Part shown: positions 16,419 to 24,847 of the stretch, in pieces
How positions within the stretch are numbered: position 1 is the first letter of the stretch
Layout of the letters: every line of letters begins with the position of its first letter
From: Armatimonadota bacterium
GTDB lineage: Bacteria > Armatimonadota > Zipacnadia > JAUWAU01
Assembly (NCBI GenBank): GCA_030601885.1
Contig: JAUWAU010000008.1
Span: 124,001 to 188,000, forward strand
Length of the DNA: 64,000 nt
Direction: 5' to 3'
The notes under the pieces: model-generated
Seen by the model: only the letters and a program-made list of their open reading frames with translations
Database searches by the model: none
Told to the model about the DNA's origin: nothing
Position numbers and translations under genes: made by a program

Positions 16419-19400
16419 CTATCGGCTCACGACGAACGGACACACGGCCCGGGCGCGCTGTCCGTCCTGGCCTGCCGCGGCGATCTCCAGCACATACGCG
16501 CCGTTGGGCGTCACGGTTCCCATGGCGCTCCGGCCATCCCAGACCGTCGCCACAGCGCCGCGGGCGACACTGCGTCCCCGCTCCAATTCCGCCACCAGAC
16601 GACCCGCCACGTTGTAGATGCGTGTCGTCACTGTGGCGGCGTCCGAGATGTTGTAGCGGATCTCGGCTCCGGTGCCGCGCGACGGCACCACCGTAGCCCC
16701 GGTGACGGCCAATGCACCACTGATAGCAGAGCCCACTTCTATGGCAAACTGCCGCTGCCCCCCGGCCGGGCCACTGTTGTACGTGTACGCTCGCGCCGTG
16801 CGCATGTGCCGCACGTTGCCGGTGTCAAGGTCGCGAAGGGTGACGCGGTAGTCTTTGGGGAGCTGGGACAGATCCGGCACAGCGACGGTGACATCGGTGT
16901 TCGGGAGCTCCGTGGCAACCGTGAGGTTGAAGCGCTGGGTGCCAGTGGCGCTGCGCAGCTCATAGGCCATCCTGGCGGTGGGATTGGTAATGGGAGTGAG
17001 GTAGGCATCGACGCCATCGGGAGCTGCCGGCGGGTTGTCGATGAGCACGTCGGTATCAGCGGCTCCGATGCCGTTGCACACGTCGCGCTTGTCGCCAGCA
17101 CTCACCATGATCGGTACCAGCCACCGGATGGGTAGCGCGTCCGCGCCTCGCGATGCCGCAGACGCGGTCTGGGCCCCAGGCGCACTGATTATCAGCTTGT
17201 CGGCATCGGGCGACGCATGGACCCACAAAGCCCGGTAGGCCGGAACGCTACTGACGGCATTGAGGGCTGTGACGGAACTTACGAGCTCGTAGCCTCCAGA
17301 ACCCTCGTAGATCCAGCCGAAGCTGACGATGCTGCCTTGGGGCGACGCTGTCACAGAACTCCACGGCATCGCGGTCGTCCAGGGATTACCAAGGAGGTTC
17401 CACTGCGGGTTGATACTTGTTTCGAAAGGAGCGTTCGCGCTGGGCCTCCGGCCATTGAAAGACACCGTCGTCTCGGTCGTGAAGTTGACCCAGAAGCCTG
17501 CGCCGGGCCGAACGGCGAATAGCGGGTCGTTCGGCGCATCATATAGGTACACGTAATCCGGCATCGCCGGGTCCCAACGCGCAATCTGGTCCGTGCCGAA
17601 TATCTCGTTTGCGGAGAGGTCAGGGTCGCTCGGTGTGGCCGGCATTGTGACGAGCATTTTGACCGGCTGTGTGCTGGTGCTGCCAGTCGCGAAGGTGTGC
17701 AAGATGGTAGGCCCAAGATCGTCCACCGACTGCACCGGGCCAACGGCCGTGACTGACTTGTTCTCCTTGCCATCGGTGTCTACGCATGTCACAGCATAGT
17801 AATAGTCAGTGCCGTCGGTCGTGGTTGCGTCGCTGTAGGTAGTCTGCGACGCATCGTCGACGGTGGCGATGGGAGTCAGGTCGGAGACGTCGTCGAAACT
17901 CGATGTGGCTCGGTACACGCGGTAATTGCTGAAATCGTCAGGCGGCGTGTAGCCCGTCCAGTCCAGATCGATGCTGCCGCCGTCGTCGTCGGGAGTGTCC
18001 TGGACAGACAGCGCAGTGGCGGCATCCGGCGGAATGGCCGTGTCATCCACCGACTGCACCGGCCCAACGGACGTGACTGACTTGTTCTCCTTGCCATCGG
18101 TGTCTACGCATGTCACGGCATAGTAATAGTCAGTGCCATCAGTCGTGCTTGCATCGGTGTACGTCGTTGCCGAGGCGTCAGTGACCGTGGCAATCGGCTC
18201 CATCTCCGACACGTCGCTGAAACTGGCAGCGGCTCGGTAGATATTGTAGTGGTCAGAATCGGCGGGTGCACTGTAGCCACTCCAGTCCAGATCGATTGCG
18301 CCACCGTCGTCGTCCGGAGTGTCGTGAGCTGCTAACGCATCTATGGGGTCTGGCGGCGTGTCTTCGTCGTTGAGGGACTGCACCGGCCCAACGGACGTGA
18401 CTGACTTGTTCTCCTTGCCATCGGTGTCTACGCATGTCACGGCATAGTAATAGTCAGTGCCGTCGGTCGTGGTTGCGTCGCTGTAGGTAGTCTGCGACGC
18501 ATCGTCGACGGTGGCGATGGGCTCCATCTCCGACACGTCGCTGAAACTGGACGTGCTTCGGTAGATATTGTAGTGGTCAGAATCGGCGGGTGCACTGTAG
18601 CCACTCCAGTCGAGATCGATGCTGCCGCCGGAGTCGCCGGGAGTGTCCTCGGCTGTCAATGCAGCGATAGGATCCGGTGCCGCGTCCTTGTCGAGCGACT
18701 GGACAGGGCCAACGGACGTCACGGCCTTGTTCTCGTTCCCGTCGGTGTCCACGCAAGTCGCCGCGTAGTAGTAGTTGGTCCCGTCTGTCGTCGTTGCGTC
18801 GGTATAGGTCGTCTGTGAGGCGTCCGCCACAGTGGCGATGGGCTCCATCTCCGACACGTTGTTGAAGCTCGACGTGGCACGGTAGATGCGATACTCGGCG
18901 AAATCGACCGGTGGACTGTAACCGGTCCAACTTAGATCGATGCTGCCGCCGGAGTCTCCCGGAGTATCTTGGGCTGCCAATGTCTCAATGGGATCTGGCG
19001 CGGGCGCAGCAGAGATCACTGCCTTGATCTCGTTTCCGCCGGCGTCCACGCAGGTGACGGCGTAGTAATATGGAGTTCCTTCGGCAGCCGTGGTGTCGGT
19101 ATATGCGGTCTGCGCCGGGGTGGTGACGACGGCAATAGGAGCCATACCAGAGACATCATTGAAGCTGGAGGTCGCGCGGTAAAGCCTGTACTGCCCGAAG
19201 TCATTGGGCACATGGTAGCCGGGCCAGTCTAAGGATATGGATCCGTCTGCGTCCCCAGGCGTGTCGTACACGTTCAGTCCGATGATGCGTAGGGGCGGGA
19301 GGTCGGGGGCGTCGTCGCCGAGGAGGTGCCGGACTACCTCGCCCTGAGGGGCGACCCAGACGTTTCGAGTTGCAAGGGCGTCCAGGAACGCAGGATCGTA

Positions 19401-21929
19401 CCACCGGTGGGCGAGGAGTATGAGCCATTCCTCTTTAGCGACGGCCTGATCAACGATCTCGAGGAGTATATCAACAGGGCCATGGTCTATTATGTGCGCC
19501 GGGAGCAAATGCCAGTCTACAGGGGGCCGATGGATCAGCCCCCGGACAATAGTCCGCGCGGAGAGGTAGTACTTCGGAAGGACGTCGTGGGCGTAGTAGT
19601 CATCGAAGAGGCCATGTGGGTAAGCGAACGACCGCCTCAAGTCATCTTCCGGTATTGTAGTGTTCACCAGCATATCATCAAACCACAGGTCCTGCTGCAT
19701 CCAAAGCTCTTGCCGGGAGGTCTGTCCCGGATGAGCATGATCGCGTGTGTGACTAGCTATCTCGTGACCTGCATCGTACAATTCTCGGACCATAGGCCAG
19801 GTTATTTTGTGTGGATTGCCAAGCCTACCTGTATTGATGAAATACGTAGCCTTGAAGCCGTACCTCGCCAGGGTCTGCCTGTCATTGTAGCTGCTTAAAT
19901 TGCCGTCGTCATAGGTGAGGCTGACGGCGGCAGCCTTGCCCCCCGGCCATGGCCTCCAATTGCTGACTGACCGGACCGGCCCGGCGGCGATAACGGCTTT
20001 CTGCTCGTTGCCGTTTTTGTCCACACAGGTGACCGCGTAGTAGTAGTCACTTCCATCGGTGGTTGTAGCGTCGGTGTGACTTGTCTCGGAGCCATGCGTT
20101 AGCGCGGTGAGCGGGGTCATCCAGGTCACGTCGCTGAAGGCAGAAGTGTCGCGGTAGACGTTGTAATGGTCGAAGTCGGCTGGCGCGCTGTAGCCGCTCC
20201 AGTCCAAGTCGATGCTGCCGCCGTAATCGTCAGGCGTGTCATGGGCAGCCAAGCTGGAGATAGGCGGAGGCGGGGGATCGTTCTGATCGACAGATCGCAC
20301 CGGCCCAACGGACTGCACCGCTTTGTCCTCGAGGCCAGTCGCGTCCACCGCCGTAACGGCGTAGTAGTAGTCGGTGGCGTTTATGGTGGTGGCATCGGTA
20401 TGGGAGGTGATGTCCCCGAGTACGTAGCTGATCTGGGCGAGCGGAGCCATCGGCGTGACATCATCGAAGCTTGAGGTGCCTCGGTAGATGTTGTAATGGT
20501 CGAAATCGCTGGGCGGAGCATAGCCCGACCAATCCAGTTCGATGCGTCCTCCGTCGTCCTGTGGCTTATCTTGCGCAGTTAGCGTACCAACTGGAGCAGG
20601 AGCAGTGTTCTCACGAGGTGTTTCGTAGCATCCGAGATCATACCCGTCACCTGAAGGCCGCTGCGTCCCCGCCAAATCGTTCCAGCCAAATCGAAACGCG
20701 CCACGGACATCAATGGCGGGGCTGGTGGGCTGGAGGCGCAAGTCGCCACCGGGGAGACTGGCCAACAAAGGGTCAGCGACAATGGAATGAGTATCGTTGC
20801 CCGTAGCCGCAACATAGTCCGCAAAGCTCATGGTGCGGCCCAGCCAGCTAACGGTAGGTTCCCCAACCGGGCTGTACACGAGGTTGCTGTCACTGAGGAA
20901 GCCGTCGTCGCAGCCACTATAGACCGTGAGCAGCTTTGCCGGGTTGTCTGCGTAGATGATATTGTTCCCGATCGTGATGTTCCGTGGCGCAACGCCATTC
21001 CAATAGGCCCATGGCATGAGCGTAACGAACGGTCCGCTGCCGTAGTACGTGTTGTGGTAAATGCCACAATCCTTGGCACTGCGCATCACGATGGCCGTTC
21101 CGGGGTAGTTATAGAACAGGTTGTCGTGGACGAGCATATTCACGCTTTGATACAATGATGATGGCCAGCCACTGAAAAAGGCACCCAGGTACAAGCCGGT
21201 GGCCACACTCGTGACGCCGGGATGCACGATGAATTTGTTGTATCGAATGACTACGTCGCGAGCAGCACCCTTGAAGGCCAGCCCTGCCGCCTTTTGTCCA
21301 ACGAAGTGGAATTCGTTGTGCTCAATTACTCCGCCCTGCGCCCGGTACGAGGTCACGCTGCTCTGGTCATCTCGGCCCCCCAGCCACACGATGTTTCCCC
21401 GGAAGTTGACATCGGCCGAACTGTAGCCGCCGGTGCGAAAGACCTCATAAGACACGTCGAACTCGCAATCCTCGATCGTAAAGTGGCGGGCCAACACGGT
21501 CCACACGATGGAGTTGCACGGCGTGAACTTCAGCTTCCTATCGGGCAGCCCCCGAACCACCCAGTAGTCGTGCTTAATATAGAAGCGGCCCCTGCTCATG
21601 TCCACCTCGGGAGTTGCCCCGGGCGCCCGCTCCATGACTATGGGATTGCCCTCGGCCCCACCACCCCAAGTGACCGCTTCTGTCCAGTCTCCGGGCCCTA
21701 GGCGGATCTTCCCGCTCATCAGCAGTATCCTGTCGCCGGGCGATCTCGCTTGCCAGAACGCTTCGTGGAGTGTCCCCAGCGGATGCCCCAGACTGCCATC
21801 GTTGCCGTCATTGCCGTCAGGTGAGACGTAGTAGTCAGTGGCCACCAGCGGCGACGCGGCGAGCAACATCACTGCGGCCACAGGCGGAAAGACGCGCACG
21901 AGCGCATGGTAATTGAGAGCAAGTCGCAC
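16419..21929 (-). CDS. giant secreted beta-helix / fibronectin-like / polysaccharide deacetylase protein
   Basis: 1836 residues from GTG 21929, which has a G-rich ribosome site (AGAAGGGGG) 9 bp upstream; a TTG at 21959 would add ten residues. Order: signal peptide (to about 38, ending ASPLVA), YYVSPDGNDGNDG entry to a parallel beta-helix (about 40-450), two fibronectin-like repeats, a NodB-type deacetylase domain (about 655-875), five more repeats, the shared GFW/WNLLGNPW module, and a FlgD-like C-terminus ending in ARAVCPFVVSR. The deacetylase has TYDDG (Asp674, Asp675), SHTRDHAHPG (His727, His731), FAYPHG and a late LLAHRW, so all the usual motif positions are filled and it is probably active on an N-acetylated sugar polymer outside the cell. 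Confidence 0.85.
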   Translation of the reverse strand: MRLALNYHALVRVFPPVAAVMLLAASPLVATDYYVSPDGNDGNDGSLGHPLGTLHEAFWQARSPGDRILLMSGKIRLGPGDWTEAVTWGGGAEGNPIVMERAPGATPEVDMSRGRFYIKHDYWVVRGLPDRKLKFTPCNSIVWTVLARHFTIEDCEFDVSYEVFRTGGYSSADVNFRGNIVWLGGRDDQSSVTSYRAQGGVIEHNEFHFVGQKAAGLAFKGAARDVVIRYNKFIVHPGVTSVATGLYLGAFFSGWPSSLYQSVNMLVHDNLFYNYPGTAIVMRSAKDCGIYHNTYYGSGPFVTLMPWAYWNGVAPRNITIGNNIIYADNPAKLLTVYSGCDDGFLSDSNLVYSPVGEPTVSWLGRTMSFADYVAATGNDTHSIVADPLLASLPGGDLRLQPTSPAIDVRGAFRFGWNDLAGTQRPSGDGYDLGCYETPRENTAPAPVGTLTAQDKPQDDGGRIELDWSGYAPPSDFDHYNIYRGTSSFDDVTPMAPLAQISYVLGDITSHTDATTINATDYYYAVTAVDATGLEDKAVQSVGPVRSVDQNDPPPPPISSLAAHDTPDDYGGSIDLDWSGYSAPADFDHYNVYRDTSAFSDVTWMTPLTALTHGSETSHTDATTTDGSDYYYAVTCVDKNGNEQKAVIAAGPVRSVSNWRPWPGGKAAAVSLTYDDGNLSSYNDRQTLARYGFKATYFINTGRLGNPHKITWPMVRELYDAGHEIASHTRDHAHPGQTSRQELWMQQDLWFDDMLVNTTIPEDDLRRSFAYPHGLFDDYYAHDVLPKYYLSARTIVRGLIHRPPVDWHLLPAHIIDHGPVDILLEIVDQAVAKEEWLILLAHRWYDPAFLDALATRNVWVAPQGEVVRHLLGDDAPDLPPLRIIGLNVYDTPGDADGSISLDWPGYHVPNDFGQYRLYRATSSFNDVSGMAPIAVVTTPAQTAYTDTTAAEGTPYYYAVTCVDAGGNEIKAVISAAPAPDPIETLAAQDTPGDSGGSIDLSWTGYSPPVDFAEYRIYRATSSFNNVSEMEPIATVADASQTTYTDATTTDGTNYYYAATCVDTDGNENKAVTSVGPVQSLDKDAAPDPIAALTAEDTPGDSGGSIDLDWSGYSAPADSDHYNIYRSTSSFSDVSEMEPIATVDDASQTTYSDATTTDGTDYYYAVTCVDTDGKENKSVTSVGPVQSLNDEDTPPDPIDALAAHDTPDDDGGAIDLDWSGYSAPADSDHYNIYRAAASFSDVSEMEPIATVTDASATTYTDASTTDGTDYYYAVTCVDTDGKENKSVTSVGPVQSVDDTAIPPDAATALSVQDTPDDDGGSIDLDWTGYTPPDDFSNYRVYRATSSFDDVSDLTPIATVDDASQTTYSDATTTDGTDYYYAVTCVDTDGKENKSVTAVGPVQSVDDLGPTILHTFATGSTSTQPVKMLVTMPATPSDPDLSANEIFGTDQIARWDPAMPDYVYLYDAPNDPLFAVRPGAGFWVNFTTETTVSFNGRRPSANAPFETSINPQWNLLGNPWTTAMPWSSVTASPQGSIVSFGWIYEGSGGYELVSSVTALNAVSSVPAYRALWVHASPDADKLIISAPGAQTASAASRGADALPIRWLVPIMVSAGDKRDVCNGIGAADTDVLIDNPPAAPDGVDAYLTPITNPTARMAYELRSATGTQRFNLTVATELPNTDVTVAVPDLSQLPKDYRVTLRDLDTGNVRHMRTARAYTYNSGPAGGQRQFAIEVGSAISGALAVTGATVVPSRGTGAEIRYNISDAATVTTRIYNVAGRLVAELERGRSVARGAVATVWDGRSAMGTVTPNGAYVLEIAAAGQDGQRARAVCPFVVSR
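17690..19020 (-). repeat. tandem ~324-bp repeats (fibronectin-like units)
   Basis: The DNA coding for the last fibronectin-like units repeats with a period of 324 bp: the block beginning TTCTCCTTGCCATCGG recurs at 17761, 18085 and 18409 with almost no change. The encoded unit is about 108 residues (YYYAVTCVDTDGKENKSV). The near-identity of adjacent units, compared with the more divergent units towards the N-terminus, indicates recent duplication or gene conversion. Confidence 0.75.
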
Positions 21930-22297
21930 TTCTGTGTGCCCCCTTCTAGGACCGAGCAAGCGGCGGTTGGCGGACGTAGTGGCTGCGATCGCGAAGTCAA
22001 GAGTGGCGGGCCTGAGGCGTCGTTACATTTTTGTTCCATGTTTGTTACGGCCCCCCACACAAGTTTCTATGTTCCCATGCTCTCGCCAGACTAAACGTCG
22101 TCTTTGGAGCGCGATGCCGTACCCCGCGTGGCGCTATTTCCCGGCACCGGCGGCTCGGCCCTTCGGCTGCGTATTGCAGAAAGTTTGCATGCCGGACACA
22201 TGGGCTTTGGGGGGGAGCGCTACTCTGCGTGCTGCTGTGGGGCGTTTGGGTCCGGTTGCCGACTCGCCGCGCCCTGTCGAGGAGGCGACGTTGTTTC
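21930..22297. other. divergent intergenic region, 368 bp
   Basis: It separates the giant deacetylase gene (- strand) from the glycosyltransferase cluster (+ strand). An AT-rich patch at about 22022-22062 has GTTAC twice and a TTACATTTTTG stretch that may hold promoter elements for one or both directions. No gene is supported. Confidence 0.35.
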
Positions 22298-23044
22298 ATG
22301 GCGAAAGCGAGGCTTGCCGAGGGGGGCGGGCGATTGCTTTGTATTGTCCCGGCGTACAACGAGTCTGACCACATCGGCGCCGTGATTGATGATATCTCAG
22401 CACATGTACCGGACTCCGATGTGTTGGTTGTTGATGATGGCTCCGCTGACGAGACCACACGTGTGGCGACCGAAAAGGGTGCCAGCGTGTGCCGGCTGCC
22501 CTTCAACCTCGGGTACGGAGCTGCGCTGCAGACGGGATACAAGTACGCCGCGGGCAACGGGTACGAGTATGTGGTGCAGATCGACGGCGACGGTCAGCAC
22601 AAGGCGGAGTACATTCCCCAGATGGTGGAATGTCTGGAAGCCGAGGACGTGGATTTGGTGATCGGCTCGCGATTCCTCGGTGAGCAGGGATACAGAGTAC
22701 CCCTACTTCGCAGAATCGGCATCGCCGTTTTTCGGACGATCGCGAGCATCCTGACTGGGCGCCGGATAAGCGACCCCACGTCGGGCTACCAGGCATTCAA
22801 CCGGAAGGTGCTGGACATACTCGTGACTGATGCCTACCCGTGGGACTATCCCGATGCCGACGTGATCATCATGTTACATCGAGCGGGGGTCCGTATTGCC
22901 GAGATCCCTGTGAAGATGCGCCCGGCACCGGGCCAGCAGTCGATGCACTCGGGGCTCAGGCCCATTTACTATGTGTTCAAGATGCTTCTCTCTATCTTCG
23001 TAACGCTCCTACGCGCGGCGCCGACACGCGCGGGTGGTAGTTAA
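22298..23044 (+). CDS. family 2 glycosyltransferase, DPM1/polyprenyl-phosphate type
   Basis: 248 residues from ATG 22298, which follows GGAGG at 22281; longer starts in the same frame add a basic, unconserved stretch. GT-A fold motifs: CIVPAYNES at the start, VLVVDDGSADET, then the metal-binding IDGDGQHK, and SDPTSGYQAFNRK further on. No large C-terminal membrane segment. Enzymes of this type move a sugar from NDP-sugar to a lipid carrier such as undecaprenyl phosphate. The next genes encode DUF2304 and an SMR-like protein, a common set for making and flipping a lipid-linked monosaccharide. The sugar is unknown. Confidence 0.8.
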   Translation: MAKARLAEGGGRLLCIVPAYNESDHIGAVIDDISAHVPDSDVLVVDDGSADETTRVATEKGASVCRLPFNLGYGAALQTGYKYAAGNGYEYVVQIDGDGQHKAEYIPQMVECLEAEDVDLVIGSRFLGEQGYRVPLLRRIGIAVFRTIASILTGRRISDPTSGYQAFNRKVLDILVTDAYPWDYPDADVIIMLHRAGVRIAEIPVKMRPAPGQQSMHSGLRPIYYVFKMLLSIFVTLLRAAPTRAGGS

Positions 23045-23045
23045 C

Positions 23046-23450
23046 GTGACTCCGCGGCAGAAGGTATTCGCACTGTGCCTCAGTGTGTCTCTGTTGCTCG
23101 TTATCGTTGACCTCGTGCGTCGGCGGAAGCTCCGAGAGGAATTCTGCTGGCTGTGGATCACTGCCGGCATTATGATACTCGTGCTTGCGATGTGGTACGA
23201 CTTGTTGGAGCGGATCACGCGACTCATCGGCGCAGCATTGCCGACGACGACCATATTCCTATTCGGCATTTTCTTTCTCGTAGCGATAACCATTCACTAC
23301 TCCGTGAGGCTCTCGGAGCTCGCCGCGAAGGTGAAGAATCTTGCGCAGGAGATGGCCCTGATGGGGTGCCGCAGCGGCTGCCCGGGGCACGCGGGCGCGT
23401 CGGATGTGCGTGGACCCCAGCGGTATCCGGATGTGGAGGCCGGGGAATGA
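23046..23450 (+). CDS. DUF2304 membrane protein
   Basis: 134 residues, starting at GTG 23046 just after the glycosyltransferase stop (an upstream in-frame GTG at 23034 would overlap it). Three hydrophobic segments: VFALCLSVSLLLVIV, ITAGIMILVLAMWY and TTTIFLFGIFFLVAIT, with the basic VRRRKLREEFCWLW between the first two. The C-terminal third is helical and charged (LSELAAKVKNLAQEMALM). This arrangement matches DUF2304, a small family usually found directly beside GT2 polyprenyl glycosyltransferases. The function is unknown; a scaffold or membrane anchor for the neighbouring GT2 is likely. Its TGA overlaps the next ATG. Confidence 0.75.
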   Translation: MTPRQKVFALCLSVSLLLVIVDLVRRRKLREEFCWLWITAGIMILVLAMWYDLLERITRLIGAALPTTTIFLFGIFFLVAITIHYSVRLSELAAKVKNLAQEMALMGCRSGCPGHAGASDVRGPQRYPDVEAGE

Positions 23451-24151
23451 GGGAGGCGGAGGCAAGCGCGATCGCCCACCGTCGGGAACGGCGCCACTCA
23501 CGTGCCCCCGCGAGGACCGCTGCCCAAAGGATGAAGGACTGCCTGACGTTCCCGCTCCGAGCCCTCACGCTGTTCCATGATGACAGGTGGGGCTTATCAT
23601 CGCTTGCTTCTGAGCGGTTCGATTATGTCAGTAGGGAGGTAACCGGGTACTGCCTGGACGTCGGGTGCGGAAGGCATAATAGGTTCATCAGGGAGTACCT
23701 CGATGCGAACGGACACGGGATAGACGTGTACGCGTACGAGGGCCTTTCGGACGAGAACGTCGTGGAGGACATCTCGCAGTTCCCGTTCAAGGACGGCACT
23801 TTTCGCTCTGTTACCTTCATTGCAAACCTGAATCACGTGCCTCGGTCCCTGAGGGACATTGAGCTGGCAGAAGCGTGGAGATGCTTGACACCCGGCGGCA
23901 ACATCATCGTGACCATGGGTAATCCCGTGGCCGAGATCCTGGTCCACAAGGTCGTTGCGCTCCACGATCGTCTCTTCGGCACAGAGCATGACATTGACTC
24001 GGAGCGAGGAATGGATGAGGAAGAGCAGTACTACCTCACGGACTCTGAGATCATCGAGAGGCTGAAGAGGCGGGGCTTCGCTGACATTGAGAAGAAGTAC
24101 TTCTGGACGCAGTGGGGCCTCAACCATCTCTTTGTAGGGTGGCGGAAGTGA
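23447..24151 (+). CDS. class I SAM-dependent methyltransferase
   Basis: 234 residues from ATG 23447, which overlaps the DUF2304 stop as ATGA; ATG 23531 is a second option that removes a basic, poorly conserved leader. The SAM-binding glycine loop is CLDVGCGRH and the post-motif strand is FKDGTFRSVTFIANLNHV. The C-terminal part (YYLTDSEIIERLKRRGF) is typical of small-molecule or sugar methyltransferases. It lies inside a compact set of glycosylation genes, so a sugar hydroxyl is a plausible substrate, but this is inferred from position. Confidence 0.75.
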   Translation: MREAEASAIAHRRERRHSRAPARTAAQRMKDCLTFPLRALTLFHDDRWGLSSLASERFDYVSREVTGYCLDVGCGRHNRFIREYLDANGHGIDVYAYEGLSDENVVEDISQFPFKDGTFRSVTFIANLNHVPRSLRDIELAEAWRCLTPGGNIIVTMGNPVAEILVHKVVALHDRLFGTEHDIDSERGMDEEEQYYLTDSEIIERLKRRGFADIEKKYFWTQWGLNHLFVGWRK

Positions 24152-24156
24152 GTGCC

Positions 24157-24525
24157 ATGAAGTTCGTCGTTCTGATGGCCGGGTGCGTCCTTTTAGCAGG
24201 AGGCGGCAGCGTCTTGCTGAAGCACGGCCTGACGTTATCGGGCGGATTTGTAATCGGAGAGGCGGGGAGCATGGCCGCGCTGCTGCGCTTGGCTCGCACT
24301 TGGCCGCTGCCTTGCGGAGTGACGTGCTACGGGGCTGCGATGCTCATGTGGCTGAGGCTCTTGTCGCAGTATGAGTTGAGCTATCTTTATCCGCTCTTCG
24401 TCAGTAGTGCGTTCGCATTTGTGCTCGGCCTATCGTGGGTTTTCCTGAGAGAGCCCATGTCGCCGCTGAGGCTCCTCGGCGTCGCACTAATGTGCCTGGG
24501 CATCGTGCTGGCCAGCCGGGGCTAG
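24157..24525 (+). CDS. SMR/EamA-like four-helix membrane transporter (ArnE/ArnF-like)
   Basis: 122 residues with four hydrophobic segments: a first Gly-rich helix ending with KHG, then a short loop, GVTCYGAAMLMWL, LYPLFVSSAFAFVLGLSW and LLGVALMCLGIVLAS. The size and the conserved FLREP before the last helix fit the small multidrug-resistance/EamA group, to which ArnE/ArnF (flippase for undecaprenyl-phosphate aminoarabinose) belong. With the upstream GT2 and DUF2304 genes it could flip a lipid-linked monosaccharide. ATG 24157; GTG 24148 is also in frame. Confidence 0.7.
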   Translation: MKFVVLMAGCVLLAGGGSVLLKHGLTLSGGFVIGEAGSMAALLRLARTWPLPCGVTCYGAAMLMWLRLLSQYELSYLYPLFVSSAFAFVLGLSWVFLREPMSPLRLLGVALMCLGIVLASRG

Positions 24526-24595
24526 CCGAGCTTCCGCGGCCCGCAGGTACTGAATGCGAAGCCCGCCCTGGCTTGTGGGAGCTGATGGTGTCCGG

Positions 24596-24639
24596 CACCC
24601 CCGCGGCTGCCCAGGTGCGGCACCTGGAACGCGGGGGTG
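24596..24639. terminator. long two-part hairpin, terminator-like
   Basis: Outer arms CACCCCCGCG (24596-24605) and CGCGGGGGTG (24630-24639) are perfectly complementary. Inside them CCAGGTGC (24611-24618) and GCACCTGG (24620-24627) pair with a one-base loop. There is no T-run on either side, so it is not a textbook intrinsic terminator. It sits between the + strand operon end at 24525 and the end of a - strand fragment at 24645. Confidence 0.5.
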
Positions 24640-24644
24640 GGCTA

Positions 24645-24842
24645 CTACGCGTAGATCGTCTCGGGCATGCCGATGGGCACACGGTCTGGCTGCTCGGGGC
24701 GCCACGTTGCGTATGAGGGAGTGACGTAGTCCTTCGGGCCGTCGCACAACTCGCGGGGCAGTTCGCCGAGCTGCGGTGTAAGCTGATCGCCGGCGGGGCG
24801 TTGGCCCAGGGCCTCAGCTCTCTGGCAGAGCGGGTCAGCAGG
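24645..24842 (-). pseudogene. possible 3' fragment of an unidentified - strand gene
   Basis: The - strand has an open frame of about 66 codons without any start codon, ending TAG at 24645-24647. Its protein has ordinary composition (GQRPAGDQLTPQLGELP, then DYVTPSYATWRPEQPDR and GMPETIYA) rather than the Arg/Ala-rich look of shadow frames, and the two-part hairpin follows directly. I do not recognise the family. It abuts a truncated glycosyltransferase, so it may be debris from a rearrangement. Confidence 0.25.
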
Positions 24843-24847
24843 CCCGA

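Noticed and set aside
17690..19020. CRISPR-like array
   Set aside because: The repeats are 324 bp long, contiguous and in frame with a coding sequence; no short repeat/spacer pattern is present here or elsewhere in the window.
8430..21929. Type IX secretion (T9SS) substrates
   Set aside because: The C-termini are FlgD-like Ig domains without a typical T9SS sorting end, and no Por/Gld genes are in the window. A related mechanism elsewhere in the genome cannot be excluded.
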